DNA of 64,000 bases. Origin: Streptomyces liliiviolaceus. GTDB lineage: Bacteria; Actinomycetota; Actinomycetes; Streptomycetales; Streptomycetaceae. The translations under genes and the position numbers were made by a program. Below the pieces are notes generated by a model that was given only the letters and a program-made list of their open reading frames with translations, was not told the origin of the DNA and did not search any database. The stretch lies in assembly GCF_018070025.1 (NCBI RefSeq), contig NZ_JAGPYQ010000001.1, positions 3,782,001 through 3,846,000 on the forward strand. The letters are read 5' to 3'. Positions 32,503-41,402 of this stretch are shown piece by piece (position 1 is the stretch's first letter; each line of letters opens with the position of its first letter).

Positions 32503-33215
32503 AACCAGGACCACATGCGGCGCGGTGCGTCCACGAGGCGGCTGACCGCCACCACCGGCAACGGCGGCTGCTCGGCCCGGTCCGGGCCGAGGCTCAGCGC
32601 GTAGTAGATCTGCTCGATGGACGGCGGTCCGACCGCGAGGTTGCGGCGGACCGCGCCCGACGGGGATTCCCGCCCGGCCCGCACGAGGTAGGCCGCGGCC
32701 ATCGTCCCCGTACGGCCCACTCCCGCCCCGCAGTGCACGAACACCGGCCCCGGGGCCGCACCGACGACGCCCAGAAAGCGTCGTACCTGGTGCGGCGTCG
32801 GGGTCTGTCCGTCCCGCACGGGCAGCCGTACGACGTCCAGGCCCGCCCTGCGCGGCCCGGCGAGCCGCTCGGCGGACAGGTCCTCGGCGCGCAGGTCGAC
32901 CACGGTGGTGAAGCCGAGCCGGGCCAGTTCCCGGTAGCCCTCGCGCGAGGGGGCGCCGCCGCGCCACAGCCCCCCTGCGGCGTCCACCGGCTGGAAGTGG
33001 TCGATTCCCCGCACCGGGTGGGTGCCTGCGGGCGGCGGTGTCTGTTCGCGCGCCCAGTACGACAGCGCGAGGATGCCGAGGGCGCCGGTGGCCCAGAGGG
33101 CGAGGTAGCAGATACCGAGGGCCGCGAGCGCGCGCGGCAGCGTCCGGCGCAGGGTGCGGCGGGAACGGGTCCCGCGCGGTGTGAGGCGGGGCGGCGGCGG
33201 GGCGAGGACAGCCAT
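32499..33215 (-). CDS. Membrane-anchored protein tyrosine/dual-specificity phosphatase
   Basis: A 238-residue protein. One transmembrane segment (about residues 32-54) is preceded by an Arg-rich cytoplasmic N-terminus. The phosphatase domain follows and so probably lies outside the membrane. The signature HCGAGVGRTG (Cys162, Arg168) gives the CX5R active site, and a candidate general-acid Asp lies in PVRDGQTPTPHQ. FTTVVDLRAEDLSAERL is the usual preceding strand-helix. The substrate could be a phosphoprotein or phosphoinositide-like lipid. A region of three degenerate repeats separates it from the next minus-strand gene upstream. Confidence 0.88.
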   Translation of the reverse strand: MAVLAPPPPRLTPRGTRSRRTLRRTLPRALAALGICYLALWATGALGILALSYWAREQTPPPAGTHPVRGIDHFQPVDAAGGLWRGGAPSREGYRELARLGFTTVVDLRAEDLSAERLAGPRRAGLDVVRLPVRDGQTPTPHQVRRFLGVVGAAPGPVFVHCGAGVGRTGTMAAAYLVRAGRESPSGAVRRNLAVGPPSIEQIYYALSLGPDRAEQPPLPVVAVSRLVDAPRRMWSWF

Positions 33216-33290
33216 GGGCGACCCGGAGGCTCGGGGACGAGGCGCGCGTCGGCATCGTAACCCCGGGCGCCGGTAACGGGCGGTGCGCTG

Positions 33291-33352
33291 GCGCCGACTA
33301 CGGGCGGTGCCAGGGGTCGACTACGGGCGGGGCCGGGGGGTCGACAACGGTG
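33291..33352. repeat. Three degenerate copies of a GACTACGGGCGG-type unit
   Basis: The segment GTCGAC/GCCGAC-TACGGGCGG(T/G)GCC occurs three times in about 60 nt, the last copy diverged (GACAACGGTGGCGCC). It occupies the 151-nt gap between the phosphatase gene and the membrane protein gene; nothing else is seen there. Confidence 0.6.
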
Positions 33353-33366
33353 GCGCCCGACCGCGC

Positions 33367-34275
33367 TCAGTCGTCGTCCGCGTCCGCGTCGCCGATACCG
33401 ACCACCGTCAGGTGCGTACGGTCCAGGCCGGTGTCCTCCAGACAGCCGCGCAGGCGCATCCGGTCGTGGTTGCTCAGTGCGGGCCGGACCACTCCGGCGA
33501 AGAGGCCGTCGCCCAGCTCGCCGAGGCTGGCCCGGCTCAGCGGTGCGGACGTCGAGTCCCGGCAGCTTTCCCAGAGCTGGCGCGCGGCGAGCGACTGCCG
33601 TTCGGCGGTCATGTCCGTACCGCGCATGTCGACCCGCAGGAGCAGGGAGGTCGCCTCGGAGTCCGCGGCCTCCTCCTCGCGGGTCTGCGTGAGGTCGGCG
33701 AGCCCGACGACGAGCGCCGCCAGCAACGCGCTTGCGACCACGCCCGCGGCGAGTACGCGCAGGGTACGGCCGCGGTCCCGCCGGGCGCCGGGCCGCGGCA
33801 GGTCGTCCAGGTCGGTCCCGCCGTCCGGATCGGGGGCGGCCAGGACGGAGAGGCGCCCGGCCAGCCGCCGTTCCGCCATGGGGCGGGCCGTGGCGGACGC
33901 GATCCGCTGCACCAGCCAGGCGAGCCCGGAGAGCAGTACGCCGGTGACCATCAGGACCGGTACGAAGACGTAGGTGGGGCTGGTCGGTTCGTCGTCCAGC
34001 CAGCGGAACCGGTCCCCGCTCGGAGCCGTCGGGGCCTCCTTCTCCCGCAATCGCGCGAGGACGTCCTCCTGCCGCCGGTCGGCGTCGCGCATCCGCTCCT
34101 CGATCCGCGCGAGCCGCCCGAGCAGCACGATCCCGAGGAGCAGCACCTCGACGACGAGCAGCAGCACCCCGCACAGAATGGCTCGTTGCCACTGCCACCG
34201 GTAGAGATAGACGACGACGTACGTGCCGGCTCCGGCGGCCGCCGCGCCGCCGAAGAGGTAGGCGACGCGCCTCAT
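33367..34275 (-). CDS. Membrane protein of unknown function
   Basis: A 302-residue protein with hydrophobic segments at about residues 7-25, 31-54, 101-122 and 172-193, separated by a charged, probably coiled segment (RIEERMRDADRRQEDVLARLREKE). The C-terminal 100 residues are soluble, with a Cys pair (LWESCRDS and RLRGCLEDTG). I do not recognise the family. Its ATG overlaps the stop of the PEP-synthase-like gene by 4 nt (ATGA), so the two are coexpressed, and it may anchor or regulate that enzyme; this is inference. Confidence 0.65.
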   Translation of the reverse strand: MRRVAYLFGGAAAAGAGTYVVVYLYRWQWQRAILCGVLLLVVEVLLLGIVLLGRLARIEERMRDADRRQEDVLARLREKEAPTAPSGDRFRWLDDEPTSPTYVFVPVLMVTGVLLSGLAWLVQRIASATARPMAERRLAGRLSVLAAPDPDGGTDLDDLPRPGARRDRGRTLRVLAAGVVASALLAALVVGLADLTQTREEEAADSEATSLLLRVDMRGTDMTAERQSLAARQLWESCRDSTSAPLSRASLGELGDGLFAGVVRPALSNHDRMRLRGCLEDTGLDRTHLTVVGIGDADADDD

Positions 34276-36698
34276 CGGGTACCTCGGGTGGGTGCGGGTG
34301 CGGGTGCGGGTGCGGGTGTGGGGGCTGGCGCTGGTGGGGGTGCGGTCCCTTCCGGGGGCACGTCGCCGTCCGCGCGTACGTCCCCGTCCGTGTGTACGTC
34401 GCCGGTCGCGCGTACGTCACCGTCCGTGTGTACGTCGCCGGTCGCGCCGTCGATCGTGAGGCGGGAGTCTGCCGGGAATCGGCGTACGGCGTCCGTGGCC
34501 CCCACGACCGTGGGCAGACCGAACTCCCTTGCCAGAAGCGCCAGATGGGAGAGAGGGCTGCCGGTCTGCGCGACGAGTCCCGCGAGCCCGGGCAGCAGCG
34601 GGGCGAGCGCGGGGTCGAGGGTGCGGACGACGAGCACGGGGTCCGGTGGGCGTGGGCCGGTGCCGTCCCAGGCCGTCCCGGTGGCCCGGCCTCCGGACAC
34701 GCCCTGTCCCTCGCGCCTGCCCGCGCCGCCGCCGCTGCTGTGGCCCGTGGTGCGCTCGGCGACCACCGTGCCGTTCTCCGCGAGCCGGAACGCGTCGGGC
34801 AGCGGTGCCGACACGGCCCTCGGCAGCCGCTCGCCGAAGTCACCGGGCAGGAAGCCGTGTTCGAGCGCGTCGACGAGTTCCGGCCAACGCAGCAGCGCCA
34901 CTTTTGATCCGGCCGGAGCATGGGGCGGATCTCCGGTCACGGTCAGTCGCCGCGCGGCGTCCCGGACGAGCCGGACCTGCAGCTCCTGAACCCAGCGGAC
35001 GCGCAGCCGCAGGGCCTCACGAGGGGGGAGTGAGGGTGTCGCCGGCCTGATGTGTCCGGCGTCCGCCCCTTCGGGGCCGGCAGGACTGGCGGGACTGGCG
35101 GCGGGGCGAGCGGGACTCGCCGGGAGTCTCAGGGGGCGGCTCAGGCTGGGAGCGGCCAAGGCCAGCACCACCGGTTGCGCGGCCACCACCTGGTGGTCGG
35201 GTACGCCGCGAGCACGCGCCTCCGCGAGGACGACGAGGGCCGTACCCGCGGCCGTACGAGATGAGGTGCTCAGAGCTGCTGTGTCCGGTGCCGCGCCCGG
35301 CGTCCTGTTCGTGGCCGTTGCCCGTGGCTCGGGCAGCAGCGCGCCGGCGAGGGCTTCCTGGGCGTGCAGGGAGACCAGGACGGTCCGGGTCCAGCGCAGG
35401 GCGGCGACGAGTTCGCGGCGGGTGAGCCGGTCCGGGGGCGGTGTCCCGGCGAGCCGACGGTCGACATCGGCGACGAGGTCCGTCGAGAGACCGGGCAGCG
35501 CCGCGGTCAGCCGGCCCACCCGCCACGCGGCGGCCAGCCTGCGGGCACCCGGCGCCGGATTGAGCAGCGCCGCCCATCGATGCCGTGGCGGGGCGGCGCC
35601 CAGCAGCCGCAGATCCGCCGCGGCCCGCCCGCCGACCGTCGTGACGACCGGCAACGCCCGCAGTTGCCGCCGTGGCGCGGTGCCCCCGATGTCGAGCGCG
35701 GTGGCCAGTCCCCGGGCCATGGGTGCCACCCACAAGTCCTGCTCCAGCGGCTCCAGTTGACCCGGCAGGGTCTCCGCGACCGGGCCGGGGCCGAGCAGCC
35801 GTGCCCCGCGCGCGGGCCGCGCCGCCATCGCCGTGATGGGCCGGCTCTGGAACAGCCACAGCCGCCCCGCCGCGTCGAACCCGAACTCGATGTCCTGCGG
35901 CCCGCCGAAGACCCCGCGCGCCTGCCGGGCCAGCCGCGCGAGTCGGCGCAGTTCGGCGGCCCCGAGCAGCTGTTCGGCGCCCGCGGGTCCGGTGCGCGAC
36001 AAGCGGCCCCGACGGGTCAACCAGTAGGTGGTGCCCGGCTGTTCGCCGCTGACCAGTGAGTCGGGTCCGCCTCGCACCGCGCTCACCAGCATCCGGTCGG
36101 ACCGCCCCTCCAGCGGATCGGCGCCGAACAGCACCCCTCCCACCCGGGCCGTGAGCATGGGCTGCACCAGCACGGCCATCGGCGCGACCGAGCCGTCCGG
36201 CCGGTGGGCCGAGTCGAGCACGGTCCGTACGGCCGCACGGAAGTCGTGCCAGCCCCGCACATCCAGCACGGACGCGAACTGGCCCGCAAGGGACGACTCC
36301 TGGGTGTCCTCCTGCGGCGACGAGGACCGTACGACGAGGGGGAGGGCACCACCGTCGGAGAGCCGCAGCCAGGCGCGGCGCAGCGTTTCGGAGTCCCCGT
36401 GGGCCGCCTGCCACGGTTCGTCGTGCCCCTGTCGGCCCCGCCGTGGATCGCCCTGTCTTGGTTCGTCCTTGTCGTCCGGCCCGCTGGACCGGGGCCCGCC
36501 GGTCCACGGCAGGACGAACCCCGGCAGCACGGGCAGTCCGGCCCGCGCCGCACGCGCGAGATGCGCCGCCTTGGAACCGGCGAGCACGACGCGCGTGGCC
36601 TGTGGATCGCTCAAGGGGACGGCGTACGCGGGACGGCGTGCGCCCCGTTCCTCCCCGTCGCACGCACCGTCTTCGTGACGTTCGTCAACCGTCGTCAT
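34272..36698 (-). CDS. PEP synthase-like protein (PPDK_N plus PEP-utilising domain)
   Basis: An 808-residue protein. The N-terminal pyruvate,phosphate dikinase ATP-grasp region includes AGSKAAHLARAARAGLPVLPGF, VRSSSPQEDTQESSLAGQF and IEFGFDAAGRLWLFQSRPI. A long less-conserved middle follows. The C-terminal phosphohistidine domain has TGSPLSHLALLAREFGLPTVVG, with the phosphorylated His. This is the layout of PEP synthase and rifampicin phosphotransferase, but the PEP-binding TIM barrel is absent. I infer an ATP-dependent phosphotransfer to an unknown acceptor. The tail carries amino-acid repeats (GDVHTDGDVRA) and an Ala-Pro run. ATG 36698 has GGAGG 7 nt upstream. Confidence 0.8.
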   Translation of the reverse strand: MTTVDERHEDGACDGEERGARRPAYAVPLSDPQATRVVLAGSKAAHLARAARAGLPVLPGFVLPWTGGPRSSGPDDKDEPRQGDPRRGRQGHDEPWQAAHGDSETLRRAWLRLSDGGALPLVVRSSSPQEDTQESSLAGQFASVLDVRGWHDFRAAVRTVLDSAHRPDGSVAPMAVLVQPMLTARVGGVLFGADPLEGRSDRMLVSAVRGGPDSLVSGEQPGTTYWLTRRGRLSRTGPAGAEQLLGAAELRRLARLARQARGVFGGPQDIEFGFDAAGRLWLFQSRPITAMAARPARGARLLGPGPVAETLPGQLEPLEQDLWVAPMARGLATALDIGGTAPRRQLRALPVVTTVGGRAAADLRLLGAAPPRHRWAALLNPAPGARRLAAAWRVGRLTAALPGLSTDLVADVDRRLAGTPPPDRLTRRELVAALRWTRTVLVSLHAQEALAGALLPEPRATATNRTPGAAPDTAALSTSSRTAAGTALVVLAEARARGVPDHQVVAAQPVVLALAAPSLSRPLRLPASPARPAASPASPAGPEGADAGHIRPATPSLPPREALRLRVRWVQELQVRLVRDAARRLTVTGDPPHAPAGSKVALLRWPELVDALEHGFLPGDFGERLPRAVSAPLPDAFRLAENGTVVAERTTGHSSGGGAGRREGQGVSGGRATGTAWDGTGPRPPDPVLVVRTLDPALAPLLPGLAGLVAQTGSPLSHLALLAREFGLPTVVGATDAVRRFPADSRLTIDGATGDVHTDGDVRATGDVHTDGDVRADGDVPPEGTAPPPAPAPTPAPAPAPAPTRGTR
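34290..34446. repeat. Tandem repeats in the 3' end of the PEP synthase-like gene
   Basis: Two arrays. A six-nt GTGCGG run (34290-34320) encodes Ala-Pro repeats. An 18/36-nt array (about 34362-34446) of GTACGTC(G/A)CCG units encodes alternating GDVHTD and GDVRAT. Both stay in frame, so copy number can vary without breaking the gene. Confidence 0.75.
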
Positions 36699-37049
36699 CG
36701 AGCACCCTCCAGGACCGACCGCCAACAGGGGGGACGCGCGGGGGTGGCCCTGCGCCTGACGGCGGAACGAAGGATGGGGGCGGGTTCCTGCCGGACCGGC
36801 CGATGAAGCCGACCGATGAGACGGCCGCGTCAACAACGCGCCTCCTGAAACGATGATCCCACCGCGCGTTGCATCGCAGGCCGTCACAGGGTCGCCTTCC
36901 GGCCACCTGCCCGACGGCCCGTACGGATGCGGTCCCACCTCGGTCGGGCTCTGGGAAGAGAGCGGAGGCCTACGAAGGGGGCGGGGCCTGGAGGCGGCGG
37001 CGGGCCCTCGCCGGAGGTGGCGGGGGGCTTTACGGAGGCGGCGGGGCCT
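36699..37049 (-). other. Gap upstream of the PEP synthase-like gene
   Basis: A 351-nt gene-free interval on the minus strand side of two genes. It must hold the promoter of the PEP-synthase-like gene, but I see no clear -35/-10. At its right end CTTTACGGAGG occurs twice with a 20-nt period (37028-37038, 37048-37058), the second overlapping the MocR gene's 3' end. Confidence 0.4.
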
Positions 37050-38459
37050 TTACGGAGGTGGCAGCGCGGCGCACAGCGCGTCCAGCGCGGCTCCGTAGGC
37101 ATGCTCCGAAGGCGTGGCATAACCCACGACGAGGCCGTCCGGCGCGGTCATGGCCGCCTCCGGGTGCCGGAACTCCGCGAGCCCGTCCAGCGAGAGCCCC
37201 TGCCACACGGCGGCTTTCACCGCGGACCGCTCACTGCCGGGCGGCAACCGCAGCACCGCGTGGAGCCCGGCCGCGATCCCGGTGACCTCGACATGAGGCG
37301 CCTGCGCGGCGAGCGCCTCGACCAGCCGGTCCCGCCGCCTCCGGTACCGCTGCCGCATCCGCCGCACATGACGGTCGTACGAGCCCGACTCGACGAAGTC
37401 CGCGAGCGTCAACTGGTCCAGGACGCTCGCCCACGCCTCCCGATCGCCCTTCGCCACCAGTACGTCGTCGACGTACCGCTCGGGAAGGACCATCCAGCCC
37501 AGCCGCAACGCGGGCGACAGGCTCTTGCTGACCGAGCCGATATGGACGACCCGTTCCGGATCCAGGCCCTGCAGGGCTCCGACGGGCTTGCGGTCGTACC
37601 TGAACTCCCCGTCGTAGTCGTCCTCCAGAATCACCCCTCCACGCGCGCGTGCCCAGTCGACGACGGCGGCACGCCGTGCGGGATGCAAGGGCCCGCCCGT
37701 CGGGAACTGGTGCGCCGGCGTGAGCAGCACCGCCCGCTCCCCGCCGAGGTCACCGACCCGGGCGCCGTCCTCGTCGAGGGCCAGCGGGACGGTTCGTACT
37801 CCCGCCGCCGTCAACAGCTCCCGGTGGAAGGGGAGCCCGTACGCCTCGACGGCCAGGGAGCCCCGCAGCACCGCGGGGAAGAGCAGCCGCAGCGCGTGCG
37901 CGAACCCCGAACAGATCACGATCCGCCCCGGCTCGGTACGGACCCCACGCGCGCGTGCCAGATACTCCGCGAGCGCCTCCCGCAGCTCGGGCCGCCCCGC
38001 GGGATCACCGGGCCCGAACGCCTCCGTGGGAGCCCGCTGAAGAGCCCGCCGGTACGAGGCGAGCCAGGCGGTGCGCGGGAACGCCGACGCGTCCGGGGTG
38101 CCCTGCCGCAGGTCGTGCCGCGGCCCACGCGCGCGTGGAGGGGCTTTTCTCGGTACGCGCCCCTTGGCGCCCGGCGGTTCGGCCCGCTCGGCGACCCTGG
38201 TCCCCGAACCCTGGCGCGCCGTGAGCCAGCCCTCCGCGACCAGCTCGGCGTAGGCGTCGGCCACCGTGTTGCGTACGACTCCGAGGTCGGCGGCGAGCGA
38301 ACGGTACGGCGGGAGACGGGTGCCCGGAGCGAGCCGCCCGCTGCGGATCGCCTCGCGCAGCGCATGGATCAGGGCGGCACGGCGACCACCCGGACCGGAC
38401 AGTTCCAGATGCAGATCGACGCCGATGCGCTCCGCCGAATTGACCCATGAATCTGTCAT
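37050..38459 (-). CDS. MocR-type regulator (GntR plus aminotransferase fold)
   Basis: A 469-residue MocR/PdxR-family regulator. The N-terminal winged helix contains LRLPPYRSLAADLGVVRNTVADAYAEL-type sequence (LPPYRSLAADLGVVRNTVAD, about residues 49-68). The class-I aminotransferase-like domain follows, with ILEDDYDGEFRYD and the PLP-lysine motif HIGSVSKSLSPALRLGW. Such proteins bind PLP and regulate vitamin B6, GABA or other amine genes. It is divergent from an AhpD-like gene across a 47-nt interval with repeated elements, so that gene is the likely target. Confidence 0.92.
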   Translation of the reverse strand: MTDSWVNSAERIGVDLHLELSGPGGRRAALIHALREAIRSGRLAPGTRLPPYRSLAADLGVVRNTVADAYAELVAEGWLTARQGSGTRVAERAEPPGAKGRVPRKAPPRARGPRHDLRQGTPDASAFPRTAWLASYRRALQRAPTEAFGPGDPAGRPELREALAEYLARARGVRTEPGRIVICSGFAHALRLLFPAVLRGSLAVEAYGLPFHRELLTAAGVRTVPLALDEDGARVGDLGGERAVLLTPAHQFPTGGPLHPARRAAVVDWARARGGVILEDDYDGEFRYDRKPVGALQGLDPERVVHIGSVSKSLSPALRLGWMVLPERYVDDVLVAKGDREAWASVLDQLTLADFVESGSYDRHVRRMRQRYRRRRDRLVEALAAQAPHVEVTGIAAGLHAVLRLPPGSERSAVKAAVWQGLSLDGLAEFRHPEAAMTAPDGLVVGYATPSEHAYGAALDALCAALPPP

Positions 38460-38509
38460 GGAAATGCACCCTACTGTGGGTCGCTGACACTCATAGATTC
38501 ATCTGCATG
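38447..38509. promoter_or_regulatory. Candidate MocR operator elements
   Basis: An 8-nt inverted pair ATGAATCT (38447-38454) / AGATTCAT (38495-38502) flanks the interval, and a direct repeat ATCTG(T)CATG occurs at 38451-38460 and 38501-38509. MocR proteins usually bind direct repeats in the divergent promoter. The elements overlap both start codons. Confidence 0.5.
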
Positions 38510-39007
38510 ACGACGAACACGATGGCCCCGATCGACGCGAGCACCTCCGGGGTGGCCGAAAATGTCCGCCTCGACTTCGCGAAGTCCGCTCCCAAGGTCT
38601 TCCGCGCCCTCATCGGCTTCGACGCCGCGGCCCGTGAAGGGCTGGACCCCGCCCTCGTCGAGCTGATCCAGATACGCGCCTCGCATCTCAACCACTGCGC
38701 GTACTGCCTCCACATGCACACCAACGACGCCCGCAAGGCAGGCGAGAGCGAGGACCGGCTGCACATGGTCGCGGTGTGGCGCGAGGTCCCGCACTTCTTC
38801 TCCGCGCGGGAACGGGCGGCCCTCGCACTGACGGAGGCGGTCACCCTGGTCGCGGCCGACGGCGTACCGGACGACGTCTACGCCGAGGCCGCCAAGCACT
38901 TCGACGACCGGGAACTGGCCCAGGTCCTGGCCCTGACCTTCGCGATCAACACCTGGAACCGCGTCGCCCTGTCGACGGCGAAGAGGGCGGGCACGGACCA
39001 GCGCTGA
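38507..39007 (+). CDS. Carboxymuconolactone decarboxylase (AhpD-like) family protein
   Basis: A 166-residue AhpD-like protein. The core motif HLNHCAYCLHMHTNDARKAGE has the C-x-x-C-x-x-x-H relay of alkylhydroperoxidase-type members, which reduce peroxides or act as disulfide reductases. The C-terminal helix AQVLALTFAINTWNRVA fits the family. It starts at ATG 38507 and leaves only 47 nt to the divergent MocR gene, so it is probably controlled by that regulator. The physiological reductant is unknown. Confidence 0.9.
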   Translation: MTTNTMAPIDASTSGVAENVRLDFAKSAPKVFRALIGFDAAAREGLDPALVELIQIRASHLNHCAYCLHMHTNDARKAGESEDRLHMVAVWREVPHFFSARERAALALTEAVTLVAADGVPDDVYAEAAKHFDDRELAQVLALTFAINTWNRVALSTAKRAGTDQR

Positions 39008-39064
39008 GCGTTGTCGGGGGAGAGGGGCGGGGCGGGGCTCGGTGGGCGTTGACGAGGGCTGGGG

Positions 39065-40552
39065 CTAGGCCGTCATGGGCCGGTCGTGCGGCCCGATGGG
39101 TGCGGGCAGCCGCGAGTCGCCCGTCAGCCGGCGGTCCACCGCTGCCGCCACCGCCCGGCCCTCGGCGATCGCCCACACGATGAGCGACTGGCCGCGCGCC
39201 GCGTCCCCGGCGGCGTACACCCCCGGCACATTGGTCGCGAAGTCCGCGTCCCGGGTGATCGTGCCACGCGGGCCGAGGTCGAGGCCGAGCTGGTCGACGA
39301 GGCCGTCGGTGCGGTCTGGGCCCGAGAACCCGAGGGCCAGCAGTACGAGGTCGGCGGGGAGCACCCGCTCGCTGCCGGGACGCGGGCGGCGGTCGGCGTC
39401 GACCTCGACGAGGTGCAGCGAACTCACCCGGCCGGACGCGTCCCCCGTGAAGCGGAGCGTGGACGCCGCGAAGAGCCGGGCGTCCGCGTCCGCCGCGGGC
39501 GAGGTCTCCAGGGCCCCGGCCTCCTCGTGCGCGGCCGACAGCCGGTAGATCTTCGGATACACCGGCCACGGCTCGGAAGCCTCGTCGCGCTCCGCACCGG
39601 GCTGAGCGTAGATGTCCAGCTGGGTCACGGACTTCGCGCCCTCGCGCACCGCCGTACCCAGACAGTCGGCCCCGGTGTCGCCACCGCCGACGATCACGAC
39701 ATCCTTGCCCGCCGCCGACAACGGAGACGCCTCCAGATCCCCCTCGCACACCCGATTGGCCAGCGGCAGATACTCCATCGCCTGATGGATACCGCTCAAC
39801 TCCCTCCCCTCCACAGTCAGTTCACGCCACGCCGTGGCGCCCACGGCGAGTACGACCGCGTCGTGGCGCGCCCGCAGCTCGGCCGCCCCGATGTCCCGGC
39901 CGACGGCCGTCGACGTACGGAACTTCGTACCCTCCGCCCGCATCTGCGTGATCCGTTGCTCCAGATGCCGCTTCTCCATCTTGAACTCGGGGATGCCGTA
40001 CCGCATCAGCCCGCCGATCCGGTCGTCGCGCTCGTACACGACGACGGTGTGCCCGGCCCGGGTCAGCTGCTGCGCCGCCGCCAGCCCCGTCGGACCCGAG
40101 CCGATCACCGCGACGGTCCGCCCCGACAACCGGTCCGGCGGCTGCGGCGGCGCGAACCCGTCCGCCCAGGCCCGGTCGGCGATGGCCACCTCGACGTTCT
40201 TGATGGTGACCGCGGGCTGGTTGATCGCCAGCACACAGCCCGCCTCGCACGGCGCGGGGCACAGCCGCCCGGTGAACTCGGGAAAATTGTTCGTCGCGTG
40301 CAACCGGTCGCTCGCCCCACGCCAGTCGTCGCGCGCGACCAGGTCGTTCCACTCGGGGATCAGATTGCCCAGCGGACAGGCGTCGTGACAGAAGGGGATG
40401 CCGCAGTCCATGCACCGGTCGGCCTGTGTCCGGACGATCGGCAGCAGCGCCCCGGGGACGTACACCTCGTCCCAGTCACGGACCCGGTCCTCGACGGGCC
40501 GACGCGGCCATTCCTCGCGGGAGGAGTTCAGGAAACCCTTGGGATCGGCCAT
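39065..40552 (-). CDS. gltD: Glutamate synthase small-subunit-like flavoprotein
   Basis: A 495-residue protein of the GltD type: NADPH-oxidising, FAD-binding, two 4Fe-4S clusters. Cysteine-rich N-terminal blocks CMDCGIPFCHDACPLGN and CPAPCEAGC bind the clusters. VAVIGSGPTGLAAAQQLTRAG binds FAD, VVIVGGGDTGADCLGTA binds NADPH, and GVYAAGDAARGQSLIVWA closes the FAD site. No large-subunit gene (gltB) is adjacent. The protein may work with a distant GltB, or feed electrons to another partner as several GltD paralogues do. I use ATG 40552; the frame reaches 40573. Confidence 0.9.
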   Translation of the reverse strand: MADPKGFLNSSREEWPRRPVEDRVRDWDEVYVPGALLPIVRTQADRCMDCGIPFCHDACPLGNLIPEWNDLVARDDWRGASDRLHATNNFPEFTGRLCPAPCEAGCVLAINQPAVTIKNVEVAIADRAWADGFAPPQPPDRLSGRTVAVIGSGPTGLAAAQQLTRAGHTVVVYERDDRIGGLMRYGIPEFKMEKRHLEQRITQMRAEGTKFRTSTAVGRDIGAAELRARHDAVVLAVGATAWRELTVEGRELSGIHQAMEYLPLANRVCEGDLEASPLSAAGKDVVIVGGGDTGADCLGTAVREGAKSVTQLDIYAQPGAERDEASEPWPVYPKIYRLSAAHEEAGALETSPAADADARLFAASTLRFTGDASGRVSSLHLVEVDADRRPRPGSERVLPADLVLLALGFSGPDRTDGLVDQLGLDLGPRGTITRDADFATNVPGVYAAGDAARGQSLIVWAIAEGRAVAAAVDRRLTGDSRLPAPIGPHDRPMTA

Positions 40553-40730
40553 GGCCGTCTCCCTCACGTACACGCACGGGGCCCCGTACGGCGCTCGCCA
40601 CCGTCTACGACTCCATCCTGTCCGACGCCGTCGTCGGGGCGGTGGGCCGCGAGGCCTGTTGGCAGACTCTTCCCGCCACGATACGACTCCGCGGCCGCGT
40701 CCGCCCCAGCTGGACGCCGCACCCGTGCCC
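40553..40730 (-). other. Gap upstream of the gltD-like gene
   Basis: A 178-nt interval between two minus-strand genes with no gene I can support. It should carry the gltD-like promoter; no clear hairpin or operator is visible. Confidence 0.3.
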
Positions 40731-41210
40731 TCAGGTCAGCGCCAGCACGTACAGGACGGTTCCGGCCGACGCGGCGACCATCCGTATGTGGTTCCACATC
40801 GACCACTCGCTCACATACGTGGGCCAGTACGCGATGGCCTCCGGGGTGCCGGGGTCCATCTCGGCCAGCTTGTTGTTCCGCGGGACGTTCGCCGCGATAG
40901 TGACCCCGAAGCAGCCGAACAGATACAGCGCGCTGCCCAGCAGCAGTTCCACCGTGCCCTCCTCGGGCCACAGCACGAAGGTGACCACCGCGATCACGGC
41001 ACACAGCGCGGCCGACCCGATGAACACAACCATGAAGGCCGGCGTCAGCGCGGTCACATTGATCGCCTGCATCGCCGCGACACCCTGCGCAGGCGGCAAC
41101 GAGGCCAGTCCCTTCATCACGAACGTCGAGAACGCGCAGAACGCCCCGGCCACCAGCCCGGTGCCGAGCACGCCCACCACGGTGAGCACGAAGTACGGTC
41201 CCTCGATCAT
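40731..41210 (-). CDS. DUF1772 (anthrone oxygenase-like) membrane protein
   Basis: A 159-residue membrane protein with four hydrophobic segments (about residues 6-28, 51-75, 84-103 and 137-157). The motif FSTFVMKGLASLP and the polar block NVPRNNKLAEMD between segments three and four are the DUF1772 signature. The C-terminal W-x-x-W-N-H-I-R is also typical. DUF1772 includes fungal anthrone oxygenases, but most bacterial members are uncharacterised. ATG 41210 has GGGAG 5 nt upstream. Confidence 0.88.
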   Translation of the reverse strand: MIEGPYFVLTVVGVLGTGLVAGAFCAFSTFVMKGLASLPPAQGVAAMQAINVTALTPAFMVVFIGSAALCAVIAVVTFVLWPEEGTVELLLGSALYLFGCFGVTIAANVPRNNKLAEMDPGTPEAIAYWPTYVSEWSMWNHIRMVAASAGTVLYVLALT

Positions 41211-41402
41211 GGCAACTCCCGCGTAAGCAGAACCACTGGTCAACAACTCGCGCACCGTTCCCGAAACCATGAGGGCCGGACCACCCCGAACCTCAGGATC
41301 CTGCCCGGCGCCCCCTGTCACCACAAGTGAAATGCCGGACGGTGAGGGCGGCCATGGCCGAAGTGCTCGACACCATGTCCAGGCGTCTCGGACCCGCCGC
41401 CG

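Noticed and set aside
34290..34446. CRISPR-like array
   Set aside because: The units are 6 and 18 nt with no unique spacers and are translated in frame as protein repeats.
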